Shown here piece by piece: positions 43,314-52,218 of a DNA stretch of 64,000 nucleotides (the first letter of the stretch is position 1; every line of letters starts with the position of its first letter). The stretch comes from Paenibacillus oceani (GTDB taxonomy: Bacteria > Bacillota > Bacilli > Paenibacillales > NBRC-103111). A program made the position numbers and the translations under genes. The notes under the pieces were generated by a model. The model saw nothing but the letters and a program-made list of their open reading frames with translations, was not told the origin of the DNA and did no database searches. Location: assembly GCF_014705615.1 (NCBI RefSeq), contig NZ_JACXJA010000015.1, positions 149,033 through 213,032 of the forward strand, read 5' to 3'.

Positions 43314-44504
43314 TCAGTCCTCGTCCTCTTCCCCATAGTGCATTGCCGTGTAGATCAAAATAGCGGCTGCCTTCGCGACTTCGGCGAGCTCCACCCATTC
43401 GTCCGCCGTATGCGCCTCGGATATGTTGCCAGGCCCGAATACGATGGCCGGCACCGAAACGCGCGTCAGCTTGCTGGCGTCGCTGCAATAAGGAGCGCCG
43501 ATCGCCTCGCGTCCGGCCGAGTACGTATTAGCCGCCGCGAGCAGCGTGTGCGTCAATGGATGGTCCGGCGATACTTCCATCGCATAGTCGGTTAAAAAAG
43601 GCCGATGCACCTCAACCTTCACGCCGGCCGGCATGGGCAGCAGCAGGATACGCTCGCGCAGCTCCGACCATACGTCCTCCCACTCCTGTCCGGGAATCGT
43701 ACGAATATCGATTGAGATCGTGCAGCGGTCCGCAACCGTATTCGGGGCGACTCCGCCTTCGATCATACTGATGCATAGCGACGGAGGCCCGGTCAGTGCA
43801 TGGGACCGGCTCGGAAACGATTCGCGTGCGTGCTGCCGGAGCCAAGCGATCACCTCCGCCATGCTCTCGATGGCGTTCGCTCCTTGCTCCGGCGTCGAAC
43901 TGTGCGCGGCGACACCGGTTACTTCGACGCGAAAGCGCAGCACGCCTTTGTGCGCAATAATCGGATGCAGCCGGGTAGGCTCTCCGACGATGGCGGCATC
44001 GTAGCGAAGCTCTCCGCTCCGGACCCGTTCGGCCAGAGCCGATACGCCTTTATACGTCGTTTCCTCGTCGATGACCGCAGCCAGATGAACATGGGCGGCC
44101 GGAATCAGCTTATGCCGCACCATCGTCTCCAGCGCTACGAGCATGGCGGCCAGCGACGCTTTCGTATCGCAGGCGCCGCGGCCGTACAGCTTGCCCTCCC
44201 GTGCGCCTGCAGCGAACGGATCGATCGTCATCCCGGACGTCTGCACCGTGTCCATATGCGCTTCCCACAATAAATGTCGACCGCCCCGGCCTTGGAGCGT
44301 GCCGATCACATTGTCCCTGCAGGCTTCCACGGTCTGCACATCGACGCTAAGCGCCAGACGTTCGAAAAACTGCCGGACGTAAACGGCGACCCGCCCTTCT
44401 CCGGTTCCTCCGGGAAATCCCGGATTCACGCTTGGAATACGCACCAGGTCTGACAAAACTTCGGTTATGCGGTTTTCATCGATAAGATCCTTATAAAGTG
44501 CCAC
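43314..44504 (-). CDS. M20 family metallopeptidase (ArgE/DapE/CPG2-like)
   Basis: A 396-residue zinc peptidase. Metal and catalytic residues are visible: HMDTVQTSG (His 83, Asp 85), YGRGACDTKASLA (Asp 113 bridging), DEETTYKG (Glu 147/148, general base and ligand), IVGEPT, and a C-terminal His in EAHTADEWVEL. The dimerisation domain lies at about 175-290. It would hydrolyse an N-acyl-amino acid or peptide. GTG start follows GGGGG at 8 bases. It is the last gene of the minus-strand operon that begins with the sensor kinase. Confidence 0.92.
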   Translation of the reverse strand: MALYKDLIDENRITEVLSDLVRIPSVNPGFPGGTGEGRVAVYVRQFFERLALSVDVQTVEACRDNVIGTLQGRGGRHLLWEAHMDTVQTSGMTIDPFAAGAREGKLYGRGACDTKASLAAMLVALETMVRHKLIPAAHVHLAAVIDEETTYKGVSALAERVRSGELRYDAAIVGEPTRLHPIIAHKGVLRFRVEVTGVAAHSSTPEQGANAIESMAEVIAWLRQHARESFPSRSHALTGPPSLCISMIEGGVAPNTVADRCTISIDIRTIPGQEWEDVWSELRERILLLPMPAGVKVEVHRPFLTDYAMEVSPDHPLTHTLLAAANTYSAGREAIGAPYCSDASKLTRVSVPAIVFGPGNISEAHTADEWVELAEVAKAAAILIYTAMHYGEEDED

Positions 44505-44529
44505 GGGAAAATCCCCCTAATAGAGGTTG

Positions 44530-44561
44530 TTCAAAAAGTTCACTTTTGGGGACTTTTTGAA
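44530..44561. repeat. Hairpin between aldolase-like and peptidase genes
   Basis: TTCAAAAAGT and ACTTTTTGAA form perfect 10-base arms around a 12-base loop. It sits 7 bases after the aldolase-like gene and 26 bases before the peptidase start. It might moderate expression within the operon, but could also be a remnant of a transposable-element end. Confidence 0.6.
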
Positions 44562-44567
44562 TTCGCA

Positions 44568-45659
44568 CTAATAATTGCAGCCACGCGCGTCGATTACGAT
44601 GCTTCGCTCTACACGCCCTTGGCGGACACCGGCAATCGTATCGCATAAATTCGGGATGACGCACGAATGATTCGGAATAATCTCGATCCGGTCGCCGACC
44701 GACAACGTCACTTCCGCCGGATCGAACTGAAGAAAGCCGTGCTCTTCGTTCAGCCCGGTTATCCGGATATCCGGCCGGCCGACTACGATGCCGAAGCCTT
44801 CCCGATGATGCGCCTTGTCGCTCGTCAGCGTCTTGGTCCCTGCGTCGATCGTCGCCCTTCCCGGCAGAGGCGTGCTGACGACGGTTGCGACGACCCGCAG
44901 CGCGCAATCTTCTTCGCTTGCAAATCCCATGGCGACGCCGGATACGTCAAACAAAATATAATTACCGGCTCTCACCTCGGTTGCGCTGCTCAGCTCCTCG
45001 CATAACAAGGCTGCGGGCGACGAGCCTGTACTGACGATATCGACGGCGATTCCGGCTTCGGCAAGCGCTTGGGCTGTCTGCCGCATCGTATCGGATTCCA
45101 GACGTACGGCGGCGCGGAACGAAGCTTCATCCGTATTTCCGTAGACGGTGCCGAAGTAACCCATAATGCCGCGAACCCGGATACCCGGCAGCGAGACGAT
45201 CTCGCGTGCGAATGCAACCGCATCTTCGCCAGGCTGCCGTCCCCCGCGGTTCAGTCCCCCATCGATCTCGATCAGCGTGTCCACCGGTTTCCCGGACGCG
45301 ACGCCTACACGGGACAAGCCTTCCGCGCCGTATACGCTGTCTACCGTCGCGATAACCGCCGCCTTTTTGTGAAGCCGTTCGAACCGGGCCAGCTTGTCGT
45401 CCCCGATGATCGGATAAGCGATCAAGATATTGTCGATGCCCGCTTCCGCGAACGTCTCCGCTTCGGAAAGCTTCGCCGTCGTGATCCCGATCGCTCCGGC
45501 CTCCAGCTGCTTGCGGGCGAAATAGACCGATTTCGTCGATTTGATATGGGGGCGATGGCGGATGCCGTACTGCTTCAGCTTGGCAGCCATTCGCCCGATG
45601 TTGCGCTCTGCAATGTCCAAATCTACGATTACTGCCGGAGTTGTCAGTTCGTTGTACAT
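44568..45659 (-). CDS. PLP enzyme, D-threonine aldolase/D-serine dehydratase-like
   Basis: A 363-residue fold-type III PLP enzyme. The Schiff-base lysine lies in RPHIKSTKSVYFARKQL, followed by GAIGITTAKLSEAE, LIEIDGGLNRGG, and the C-terminal metal-binding region typical of DSD1/D-threonine aldolase: EHGFLQFD, then IIPNHSCVIPNLCD (His-x-Cys). It likely cleaves or dehydrates a D-hydroxyamino acid. ATG 45659 follows GGGAGAGAGA. It is in one operon with the two-component system and the M20 peptidase. Confidence 0.88.
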   Translation of the reverse strand: MYNELTTPAVIVDLDIAERNIGRMAAKLKQYGIRHRPHIKSTKSVYFARKQLEAGAIGITTAKLSEAETFAEAGIDNILIAYPIIGDDKLARFERLHKKAAVIATVDSVYGAEGLSRVGVASGKPVDTLIEIDGGLNRGGRQPGEDAVAFAREIVSLPGIRVRGIMGYFGTVYGNTDEASFRAAVRLESDTMRQTAQALAEAGIAVDIVSTGSSPAALLCEELSSATEVRAGNYILFDVSGVAMGFASEEDCALRVVATVVSTPLPGRATIDAGTKTLTSDKAHHREGFGIVVGRPDIRITGLNEEHGFLQFDPAEVTLSVGDRIEIIPNHSCVIPNLCDTIAGVRQGRVERSIVIDARGCNY

Positions 45660-45764
45660 GATTGTCTCTCTCCCTTGTGTCGAATCGGTTGCCGCCGCGG
45701 ACCTATGTCCAGTACATCTCGTACATGCTATGCCAGGATGCTTCAGGAACAGGCAAGGCTGCAT

Positions 45765-47318
45765 TCAGCTTCCCGGCGACTGTCTGAACTCGGACGGCGT
45801 TTTGCCGTAATACTTTTTGAACTGCTGGCTAAAATATTTAATATCTTCGTAGCCGACGGCGCCGGCCACTTCGCCGATCTTCATCTGCGTACTGCTCAGC
45901 ACGTCCGCCGCCTTGCGCATCCGCTCCATCGTGACGAACTCGATATAGCTCTGTCCCGTCTCCTTCTTGAATACTTCGCTGAAATGGTTCGGCGTCAGAT
46001 GAACGAACCGGGCGACATCCTGCAGCGTCAGATGCTGATCGAGACGATCGCGGATATACGCGATCGCGCGCTGCATGTACGTATACCGGGAATCGCTGAT
46101 CGTATCGTGGAAGGCGGACATGAGCGACGACAGGATGCGGAACAGCTCCGCCTCCGGCCTCGGATCGGTATCGAACGGATACGCGGTCGCCGGAGGAGCG
46201 GACGCACGCCCGTCTCCCTTCGCCCGCTCCAGCCAGCGGTGGCCGGCGAACACGACCGACTGCAAGTACGCTTGCAGCGAGTTCGGCGTGACTGCACCGT
46301 CATCCATCTGCTCGCGCACGATACGGTTGACCCATTGGCGCAGCTGGGCGGGATTGTTGCTGACGAGAATGCCGGAGAGCTCCTTCTCCTCTTCCTGCGA
46401 GCATACCGTTCGGCCGCCGCTGCGGGAGGTGATGTCGCCAAGTGCATAAACGCCCGACTCGCCAAGCAGCAGACGGTACGAATAGATGCTCTCGGCTTCC
46501 CGGAACGACCGGTGCAGCTCCTGAGGACGTGCGACGATACATCCCGCGGCGGCGAAAACCGTACACTTCAGCGTTTGCCCGACTCTCCGGACCGCCCGTT
46601 CCAGCTCGCCGGTTCCCTCATTCGCGGAATCCACCCGCACGACGAGCGTGATCCGTTCTCCTTTCACCAGCGATAGGGACGGCAGCAGTTCGCTGAGCAT
46701 GTTATCCGCCGCCCCATTCAGCAGATCGGCGAGATGGCCTTCGCCCCAGCCCGCCGCCTGGACCAGAATCACCCTCATCGGACACGTTCCGTCCGCCGGC
46801 AAAGCTATCTTGCGCCGCTCGCCAAGCCAGCTTTGCACTAGAACCGGATCGGTATCGTTTCCCGTCCTGCCCTCGAATACCCGCTCCAGCAGCTGATGCC
46901 GGAACGCGGCGGTTCGCGCCTGCTCGTTGCGCAACAGCTCCCATTTGTCCATTATCGTTTGCCGGGCTTTTAACGCCGCTTTGATGATCTCCTCCGGGCC
47001 GCTTGTTTTCAGCAAATAATCGGCTACCCCTTGGCGGAGCGCCTGCTGCGCATAGGCAAATTCGTCGTATCCGGTCAAAATGACGATTTCCGTATCCGGC
47101 AGCAGCTTCTTGATCTCTTGTGCCAGCACGATTCCGTCCATCCCCGACATCCGGATGTCGGTCAGCACGATATGCGGCTTCTCTTGCGGAATCCGCTCCA
47201 GCGCTTCCTCGGCCGATTCCGCCGGTTCAAGCAGCGTAAGACCCAGCTCTTTCCAATCGATAACCGTGCACAGCCCGGTGCGGATAATCACTTCATCGTC
47301 AACGATCAATATTCTCAT
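45765..47318 (-). CDS. Response regulator with AraC output domain (YesN-like)
   Basis: A 517-residue protein. Receiver at 1-120 (phosphoacceptor Asp 54 in IVLTDIRMSGMDG), a long middle region, and a C-terminal AraC DNA-binding domain (about 415-515): LTLQDVARFVHLTPNHFSEVFKKETGQSYIEF.. and VGYEDIKYFSQQFKKYYGKTPSEFRQ. ATG 47318 overlaps the sensor kinase stop (ATGA) and follows GGAGGAA; the longer frame is out-of-gene. It would activate uptake and breakdown genes nearby when phosphorylated by the YesM-like kinase. Confidence 0.95.
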   Translation of the reverse strand: MRILIVDDEVIIRTGLCTVIDWKELGLTLLEPAESAEEALERIPQEKPHIVLTDIRMSGMDGIVLAQEIKKLLPDTEIVILTGYDEFAYAQQALRQGVADYLLKTSGPEEIIKAALKARQTIMDKWELLRNEQARTAAFRHQLLERVFEGRTGNDTDPVLVQSWLGERRKIALPADGTCPMRVILVQAAGWGEGHLADLLNGAADNMLSELLPSLSLVKGERITLVVRVDSANEGTGELERAVRRVGQTLKCTVFAAAGCIVARPQELHRSFREAESIYSYRLLLGESGVYALGDITSRSGGRTVCSQEEEKELSGILVSNNPAQLRQWVNRIVREQMDDGAVTPNSLQAYLQSVVFAGHRWLERAKGDGRASAPPATAYPFDTDPRPEAELFRILSSLMSAFHDTISDSRYTYMQRAIAYIRDRLDQHLTLQDVARFVHLTPNHFSEVFKKETGQSYIEFVTMERMRKAADVLSSTQMKIGEVAGAVGYEDIKYFSQQFKKYYGKTPSEFRQSPGS

Positions 47319-49087
47319 AAAAGTTCCTCCCGAATAGGAATCGTAAACGAGAAACGGGTGCCTATGCCGCTCTCGCTCTCGATCGTCAGCCCGGTATCGG
47401 CTCCGTAATGAAGCTGCAGCCGTTGGTGCACATTGCGCAGACCGAACCCGGACCTCCCGGGCTCCAGACTGCTCGTGCCGGAAGCGGCGTTCAGGTTGCG
47501 GCGCACTTCCCGCAGCTTCTCCTCCCCGATGCCGACTCCGGTATCTTCGACGACAAAGGTCATCGTGTCCCCGTGCCGCTCGCCGTATACGTACAGATGT
47601 CCTTTTTCTTTCTTCTTCTGAAGCCCGTGCATGATGCAATTCTCGATCAGCGGCTGCAGCAGCAGCTTCAGCATCGGCTTGCCGTTCAAGTCGGGATCGA
47701 TATAAAACTCGGTACTGAATTTGTCCTGAAACCGGATGGACATGATCGTTACGTAATTTTGCGCATGAGAAACTTCCTGCTGTACGCTGCAAAACTCCTC
47801 GCCCTTGTTCAGGCTGAAGCGCAAAAAGTCACTGAGGGCGCCGACCATGCCGGCGATCCGCTGATCTTTGTTCATCAGTGCCATCCAATGGATCGAAGAC
47901 AGTGTGTTGTACAAGAAATGCGGATTGATCTGCGCCTGCAGCGCCAAAATGTCCGCTTCCTTCTTCTTCGCTTCGTTTTGCTGCACCTGATCCTTCAACC
48001 GCTCGATCCGGTCGCCCAGCTTGTTGTAGCTGTGGAGCAGGAGACCGACCTCGTCGGAGCTTTTGACCTCGAACGCCGGAAGCGGCTCGTCCGGATTGAT
48101 GTCCTTCATCTTGACGGCAAGCCCGGCCAGCGGCCGCGTCACCCAGCGGATAAACCAGAGCACGAGAGCGATCGACAACAGCAGCGCGATTCCGATCGCC
48201 ACCGCCGTCACCGTAAGCACGAACCGGTTCTGCGACGTATACACGCCGGTAGGAATGACCCCGACCAGCTTCCATTCCGGCTGCGACAGCTTGTGATACA
48301 GCACCGTATTTTCCTGCTTGTTTTCGGCGGCATAAGTGAAAACGCCTTCATTACCGATAAGCGGCCCCGCATGAGGCAGCCGTTCATACAAGGAGCGGTT
48401 CAGCCAATCAGCCGAATCGCCGGACAATATTCGATCGTTCTCGTCGACGATCATCACGAAGCCGGTTTTCTCCCAGCCGGAGCCCTTAATGATTTTGCGC
48501 ATCTCCGCTTCGTCCAGGCTGATCGACAAGACGCCGAGCATCTGGAATTTGCTAAGGCTACGGATCGGGCGGACCAGCGAGACGACCCGTTTCAGACCGT
48601 CGGCCGAAGTTTGATTTTCATACAGCGAGGTCCATCCTTTCGTCCTGCCCGCCATCAGCTCCCGCCTTTCCTCAAGCTGCTTCGTCAGTCCCGAGTGAAC
48701 GATCGTCGTATTGGAAAGTACCGGGAAGTCGCTGGTCGGCGTTATCGTTACATTGGATATATAAGGTTTGGAAAATACGAGATTGGTCAAAAATCCGATG
48801 TTATTCGCAAACAGAGTAATATCGGCGCGTTCGTTGTCCAAATATTGCTGGATGTCTTTCTCGCCGATGATAAACACGGACATGCTCTCCACATCGCGCA
48901 CCATAAAGTCAAGCCGGTCACCCATCTGGCGCAGCATGTTCATGCCCGACTGCTTCTCCTTCTCCTCCGTCAGCGACGACGCGATCCAGTAAGAAACGAC
49001 GCCTGTGGCGATAAGCGGCAGCACGACGGCGATCAGCAGCAGTAGCGACAACTTGCGCTGCAGGGAATTGGCCAGCCAACGTTTCAT
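47315..49087 (-). CDS. Sensor histidine kinase (YesM-like, HAMP)
   Basis: A 590-residue membrane kinase: helix 1 near 12-38, an extracellular Cache-like sensor region (about 40-288), helix 2 near 290-313, HAMP to 370, His_kinase domain with His 390 in QINPHFLYNTLSSIHW, and a C-terminal ATPase domain with LLQPLIENCIMHGL and GFGLRNVHQRL. Partner of the adjacent YesN-like regulator. It probably senses a carbohydrate outside the cell. It is the first gene of the minus-strand operon and is divergent from the YheO-type regulator. Confidence 0.95.
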   Translation of the reverse strand: MKRWLANSLQRKLSLLLLIAVVLPLIATGVVSYWIASSLTEEKEKQSGMNMLRQMGDRLDFMVRDVESMSVFIIGEKDIQQYLDNERADITLFANNIGFLTNLVFSKPYISNVTITPTSDFPVLSNTTIVHSGLTKQLEERRELMAGRTKGWTSLYENQTSADGLKRVVSLVRPIRSLSKFQMLGVLSISLDEAEMRKIIKGSGWEKTGFVMIVDENDRILSGDSADWLNRSLYERLPHAGPLIGNEGVFTYAAENKQENTVLYHKLSQPEWKLVGVIPTGVYTSQNRFVLTVTAVAIGIALLLSIALVLWFIRWVTRPLAGLAVKMKDINPDEPLPAFEVKSSDEVGLLLHSYNKLGDRIERLKDQVQQNEAKKKEADILALQAQINPHFLYNTLSSIHWMALMNKDQRIAGMVGALSDFLRFSLNKGEEFCSVQQEVSHAQNYVTIMSIRFQDKFSTEFYIDPDLNGKPMLKLLLQPLIENCIMHGLQKKKEKGHLYVYGERHGDTMTFVVEDTGVGIGEEKLREVRRNLNAASGTSSLEPGRSGFGLRNVHQRLQLHYGADTGLTIESESGIGTRFSFTIPIREELL

Positions 49088-49250
49088 TTTCGCCCCTCCT
49101 CGCTGCTACTATATCATACTTTTTTTGATGCTAACAAACTTTTTGTTTGATTTTCTTCTCGGCGGTATGATACCATTTTCCCGCAAGCATCGTAAAATTA
49201 GTACAAACCGGCTGCGGCGGCTTTCCGCAGAGATGGAGGTTCTGAGGCGA

Positions 49251-49910
49251 ATGGAAACGGTACGGCGCGAGCTCGCTTTTTTGACCGACCTGCTTAAAGG
49301 CATCGCGGCCCAATTCGGCGATTCGTGCGAGGTTGTACTGCACGATCTGACCCGATCTTACGACAGCACGATCATCGCGATCGAGAACGGGCACATTACC
49401 GGACGCAAGGTCGGCGATCCGGGCACGAATCTGGGCCTCGAGCTGCTGCGCGGCAATCAGGTGAACGGAAATAAGTTCAACTACGTGACCCAGACGAAGG
49501 ACGGCCGCATTCTTCGCTCGACGTCAATCTATATGAAAAACGACGAAGGCAAAATCATCGGTTCGTTATGCATCAATTTTGACATTACGTCTCTGATAAT
49601 GGCCGAGAAGATGCTGCACTCGATGACGATGACCAATCTTCAGCCCGACGTGAAGGAGTCGTTCGTCACCAATGTCGGCGATCTGCTTGAGGCGCTTATT
49701 CAAGAGGCGCAGGACCATGTCGGCAAGCCGGTCGCTTTAATGACGAAGGAAGACAAAGTGAAAATGATATCGCTGCTCGACCGCAAAGGCGCATTTCTGA
49801 TCAAAAAAGGCGGCGAGAAAGTGTGCGGGTATTTGAACATCTCCAAATACACCCTGTACAGCTATATGGAGGAAGGCAAAAACGCGGACGAACCGCCCGA
49901 AGAAGCGTAA
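49251..49910 (+). CDS. YheO/DauR-type PAS-HTH transcriptional regulator
   Basis: A 219-residue protein with the YheO PAS-like domain (GIAAQFGDSCEVVLHDL, NGHITGRKVGDPGTNLGLELLRG, KDGRILRSTSIYMKNDEGKIIGSLCINFDIT) and the C-terminal HTH (KVKMISLLDRKGAFLIKKGGEKVCGYLNISKYTLYSYM). DauR, a related protein, regulates D-arginine catabolism in Pseudomonas; here the next gene is a D-aminoacylase. ATG 49251 has GAGGCGA upstream. A longer frame to 49005 overlaps the sensor kinase gene on the other strand and lacks family sequence, so I reject it. Confidence 0.9.
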   Translation: METVRRELAFLTDLLKGIAAQFGDSCEVVLHDLTRSYDSTIIAIENGHITGRKVGDPGTNLGLELLRGNQVNGNKFNYVTQTKDGRILRSTSIYMKNDEGKIIGSLCINFDITSLIMAEKMLHSMTMTNLQPDVKESFVTNVGDLLEALIQEAQDHVGKPVALMTKEDKVKMISLLDRKGAFLIKKGGEKVCGYLNISKYTLYSYMEEGKNADEPPEEA

Positions 49911-49953
49911 TCGCTCAGCTGGTATCGTCACCGCATGTGGGAGGGGCAGCAAA

Positions 49954-51561
49954 ATGCTGGATTATATCATTCGCAACGGCCGGATCGTCGACGGCACGGG
50001 AAATCCGTGGTTTACCGGGGATGTAGGCATCAAGGACGGCATCATCGCAGCCGTCGGCAAGGTCGATCAGGAGGCCACCCGCACCGTAGAGGCGCACGGA
50101 CGCGTGATCGCGCCCGGATTCATCGACGGACACTGCCACTCCGATCTGATGATTTTCGATTATCCGCAAAGCGAAATCAAGCTTCGCCAAGGCGTCACCA
50201 CCGAGGTCGTCGGCAATTGCGGTCTCGCCCCCGCCCCTTATGTGAAGCACCGGGCAGAAATGCTGAAGAGTTATGTGCAGCCCGTGCTCGGCAAAACCGA
50301 TTGGGAATGGCCGTGGGAAACGGTCGGTCAATATATGGACCACTTGGCGGCCAGCCGTCCTTCCGAGCATCTGGCTACTTATGTCGCTCACGGCTCGCTG
50401 CGCATCTCGGTTATGGGCTTCGACAACCGGCCGGCAACCCGCGACGAGCTGGAGCAGATGAAGCAAATTTTGGACGAAGGCATGCGGGCGGGCGCGATCG
50501 GCTTGTCGATCGGCTTGCTGTATGCGCCGGGCAGCTATACGACGCGGGAAGAACTCGCCGAGTTATGCTCTGTCCTGCCGAAGCACGACGGATTGCTCGC
50601 CACCCATATCCGCGGCGAAGGAAACAATCTGATCAAGTCAGTGAAGGAAGTGATCTGGATCGCCGAACGGGCTGGAGTCCCGCTTCATATCAGCCATCTG
50701 AAGGCGGCCGGCAAGGCGAACTGGGGCAAAGTGCTGGAAGCTGTCGAGCTGATCGAGGACGCGCGGGCGCGCGGCATGGACGTCACCTGTGACGTATATC
50801 CGTATAACGCCGGCTCCACGACGCTGACGACGGTGCTGCCGCCGTGGGTGCTCGAACGCGGCATCGCGGGCACGCTGGACGCGTTCCGCGACCCGGCTCT
50901 GCGCAAGCGGATCAAGGACGAGCTCGGTCAGGAGCAAACGGATTGGGACAACCTCGTCTGCTCGACCGGCTGGCAGAGCGTGATCATCTCCGCCATGCAC
51001 ACCGAGGCGAACCGTCATCTGGAGGGGTTGTCGATTGCGGAGATCGCCGAGCGGCGCAGCCAGCATCCGGTCGACTGCATGATGGATCTGCTTCTGGAGG
51101 AGGACGGCCGCATCTCGATCGTTTACTTCCATATGTCCGAGGACGACGTTACTCAAGTGATCGGTTACGAGAAAGCGTTGATCGCTTCCGACAGCCTCAC
51201 CTGCGAGACAGGCAAGCCGCATCCGCGTCTATATGGTACGTTCCCCCGCGTATTTGCCAAATATGTGCGGGAAAAGCGCGTCCTGTCGCTCGAGCAGGCA
51301 GTGCGCAAGCTGACTTCGTTCCCGGTGCAGCGGTTCAAGCTCGGCAAGCGCGGATTGATCGTTCCCGGCTATATCGCCGATCTGGTCGTATTCGACCCGG
51401 AGACGATCCGGGATACCGCAACGTTCGAAGAGCCCCGTCAATATCCGGAGGGCATCTCCGACGTATGGGTCGGCGGCCGGGCAACCTTAAGCGGCTACAA
51501 CCATACTTCTTCGCGTGAAGGCGTACTGATCCGCGCCGCCACATGCTGCCATCATCATTAA
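49954..51561 (+). CDS. N-acyl-D-amino-acid deacylase (D-aminoacylase)
   Basis: A 535-residue amidohydrolase. Metal ligands: HCH near residues 60-62 (GFIDGHCHSDLMIFDYP) and Cys 89 in VGNCG, the usual bridging cysteine of D-aminoacylases. Downstream motifs include THIRGEG, HISHLKAAGKANWGK, VYFHMSEDDV and the catalytic Asp region ALIASDSL, followed by HPRLYGTFPRVFAKYVREK. It removes the acyl group from N-acyl-D-amino acids. GGGAGGGG precedes the ATG. The tail (CCHHH) is unusual and Cys/His-rich. It is transcribed with the YheO-type regulator and the RidA gene. Confidence 0.93.
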   Translation: MLDYIIRNGRIVDGTGNPWFTGDVGIKDGIIAAVGKVDQEATRTVEAHGRVIAPGFIDGHCHSDLMIFDYPQSEIKLRQGVTTEVVGNCGLAPAPYVKHRAEMLKSYVQPVLGKTDWEWPWETVGQYMDHLAASRPSEHLATYVAHGSLRISVMGFDNRPATRDELEQMKQILDEGMRAGAIGLSIGLLYAPGSYTTREELAELCSVLPKHDGLLATHIRGEGNNLIKSVKEVIWIAERAGVPLHISHLKAAGKANWGKVLEAVELIEDARARGMDVTCDVYPYNAGSTTLTTVLPPWVLERGIAGTLDAFRDPALRKRIKDELGQEQTDWDNLVCSTGWQSVIISAMHTEANRHLEGLSIAEIAERRSQHPVDCMMDLLLEEDGRISIVYFHMSEDDVTQVIGYEKALIASDSLTCETGKPHPRLYGTFPRVFAKYVREKRVLSLEQAVRKLTSFPVQRFKLGKRGLIVPGYIADLVVFDPETIRDTATFEEPRQYPEGISDVWVGGRATLSGYNHTSSREGVLIRAATCCHHH

Positions 51562-51606
51562 GCTTTTTACCGAAACCATAACACACATCCTGGAGGTTAT
51601 CTCACT

Positions 51607-52074
51607 ATGGCAATCATCGAACAACGACTGGAACAGCTCGGCATCGTGCTCCCACCCCCGCCCCAGCCGCGGTTTACGTATATTCCGGCGAACCGGACCG
51701 GCAATCTGCTTTACTTGTCCGGTCAAGATGCGCGCGATGCTAACGGCGTGCTGATCTATGAAGGCAAAGTCGGCAGCGATCTTACGATCGAGCAGGGCCA
51801 GGAATGCGCCCGTCAAGTAATCGTCAACTGTCTAGCCGTGCTCCAAGGGTATCTCGGCGATCTCGACCGCGTCGTCAAAGTCGTCAAAATGCTCGGCTTC
51901 GTCAACAGCGCCCCCGGCTTCGGCGACCAGCCGTACGTCATGAACGGCGCATCGGACTTGCTGGTGGAAGTGTTCGGAGAAAACGGCCGCCATTCACGCT
52001 CCGCCATCGGCACCAGCGATCTGCCGTTCCATACGCCGGTAGAGATCGAGCTGATCGTCGAGATCCGGGACTAA
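51607..52074 (+). CDS. RidA/YjgF family protein
   Basis: A 155-residue protein of the RidA superfamily: LYLSGQDARDANG, YEGKVGSDLTIEQGQECARQVIVNCLAVLQGYLGDLDRVVKVVKMLGFVNS, and the typical C-terminal IGTSDLPFHTPVEIELIVEI. Family members deaminate reactive enamines and imines released by PLP enzymes, which fits the D-amino-acid enzymes encoded nearby. It is slightly longer than classical RidA (about 130) and belongs to the Rid6/7-like side group by length. GGAGG precedes the ATG at 10 bases. Confidence 0.9.
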   Translation: MAIIEQRLEQLGIVLPPPPQPRFTYIPANRTGNLLYLSGQDARDANGVLIYEGKVGSDLTIEQGQECARQVIVNCLAVLQGYLGDLDRVVKVVKMLGFVNSAPGFGDQPYVMNGASDLLVEVFGENGRHSRSAIGTSDLPFHTPVEIELIVEIRD

Positions 52075-52105
52075 TGTCCAGATCATGCTTCTCGCATATA
52101 ACGCC

Positions 52106-52130
52106 AAAGCCGGCCTCATGGCCGGCTTTT
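52106..52130 (+). terminator. Rho-independent terminator
   Basis: AAAGCCGGCC-TCAT-GGCCGGCTTTT forms a 10-bp GC-rich stem with a T tail, 31 bases after the RidA stop. Confidence 0.92.
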
Positions 52131-52218
52131 CCTATTCCTAGGCAACATCTCAAGCAGCTTGCCACCCACTACCCGCTGAGCACCGGTACCGCGAGCGTGC
52201 CCGGCGACTTAGCTCCGT

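Noticed and set aside
44530..44561. Insertion-sequence end
   Set aside because: GTTGTTCAAAAAG resembles some IS ends, but there is no second end, target duplication or transposase remnant nearby; kept only as a hairpin.
49005..49250. N-terminal extension of the YheO-type regulator
   Set aside because: The stretch overlaps the sensor kinase gene on the opposite strand and does not resemble any YheO sequence; ATG 49251 gives the family's usual start.
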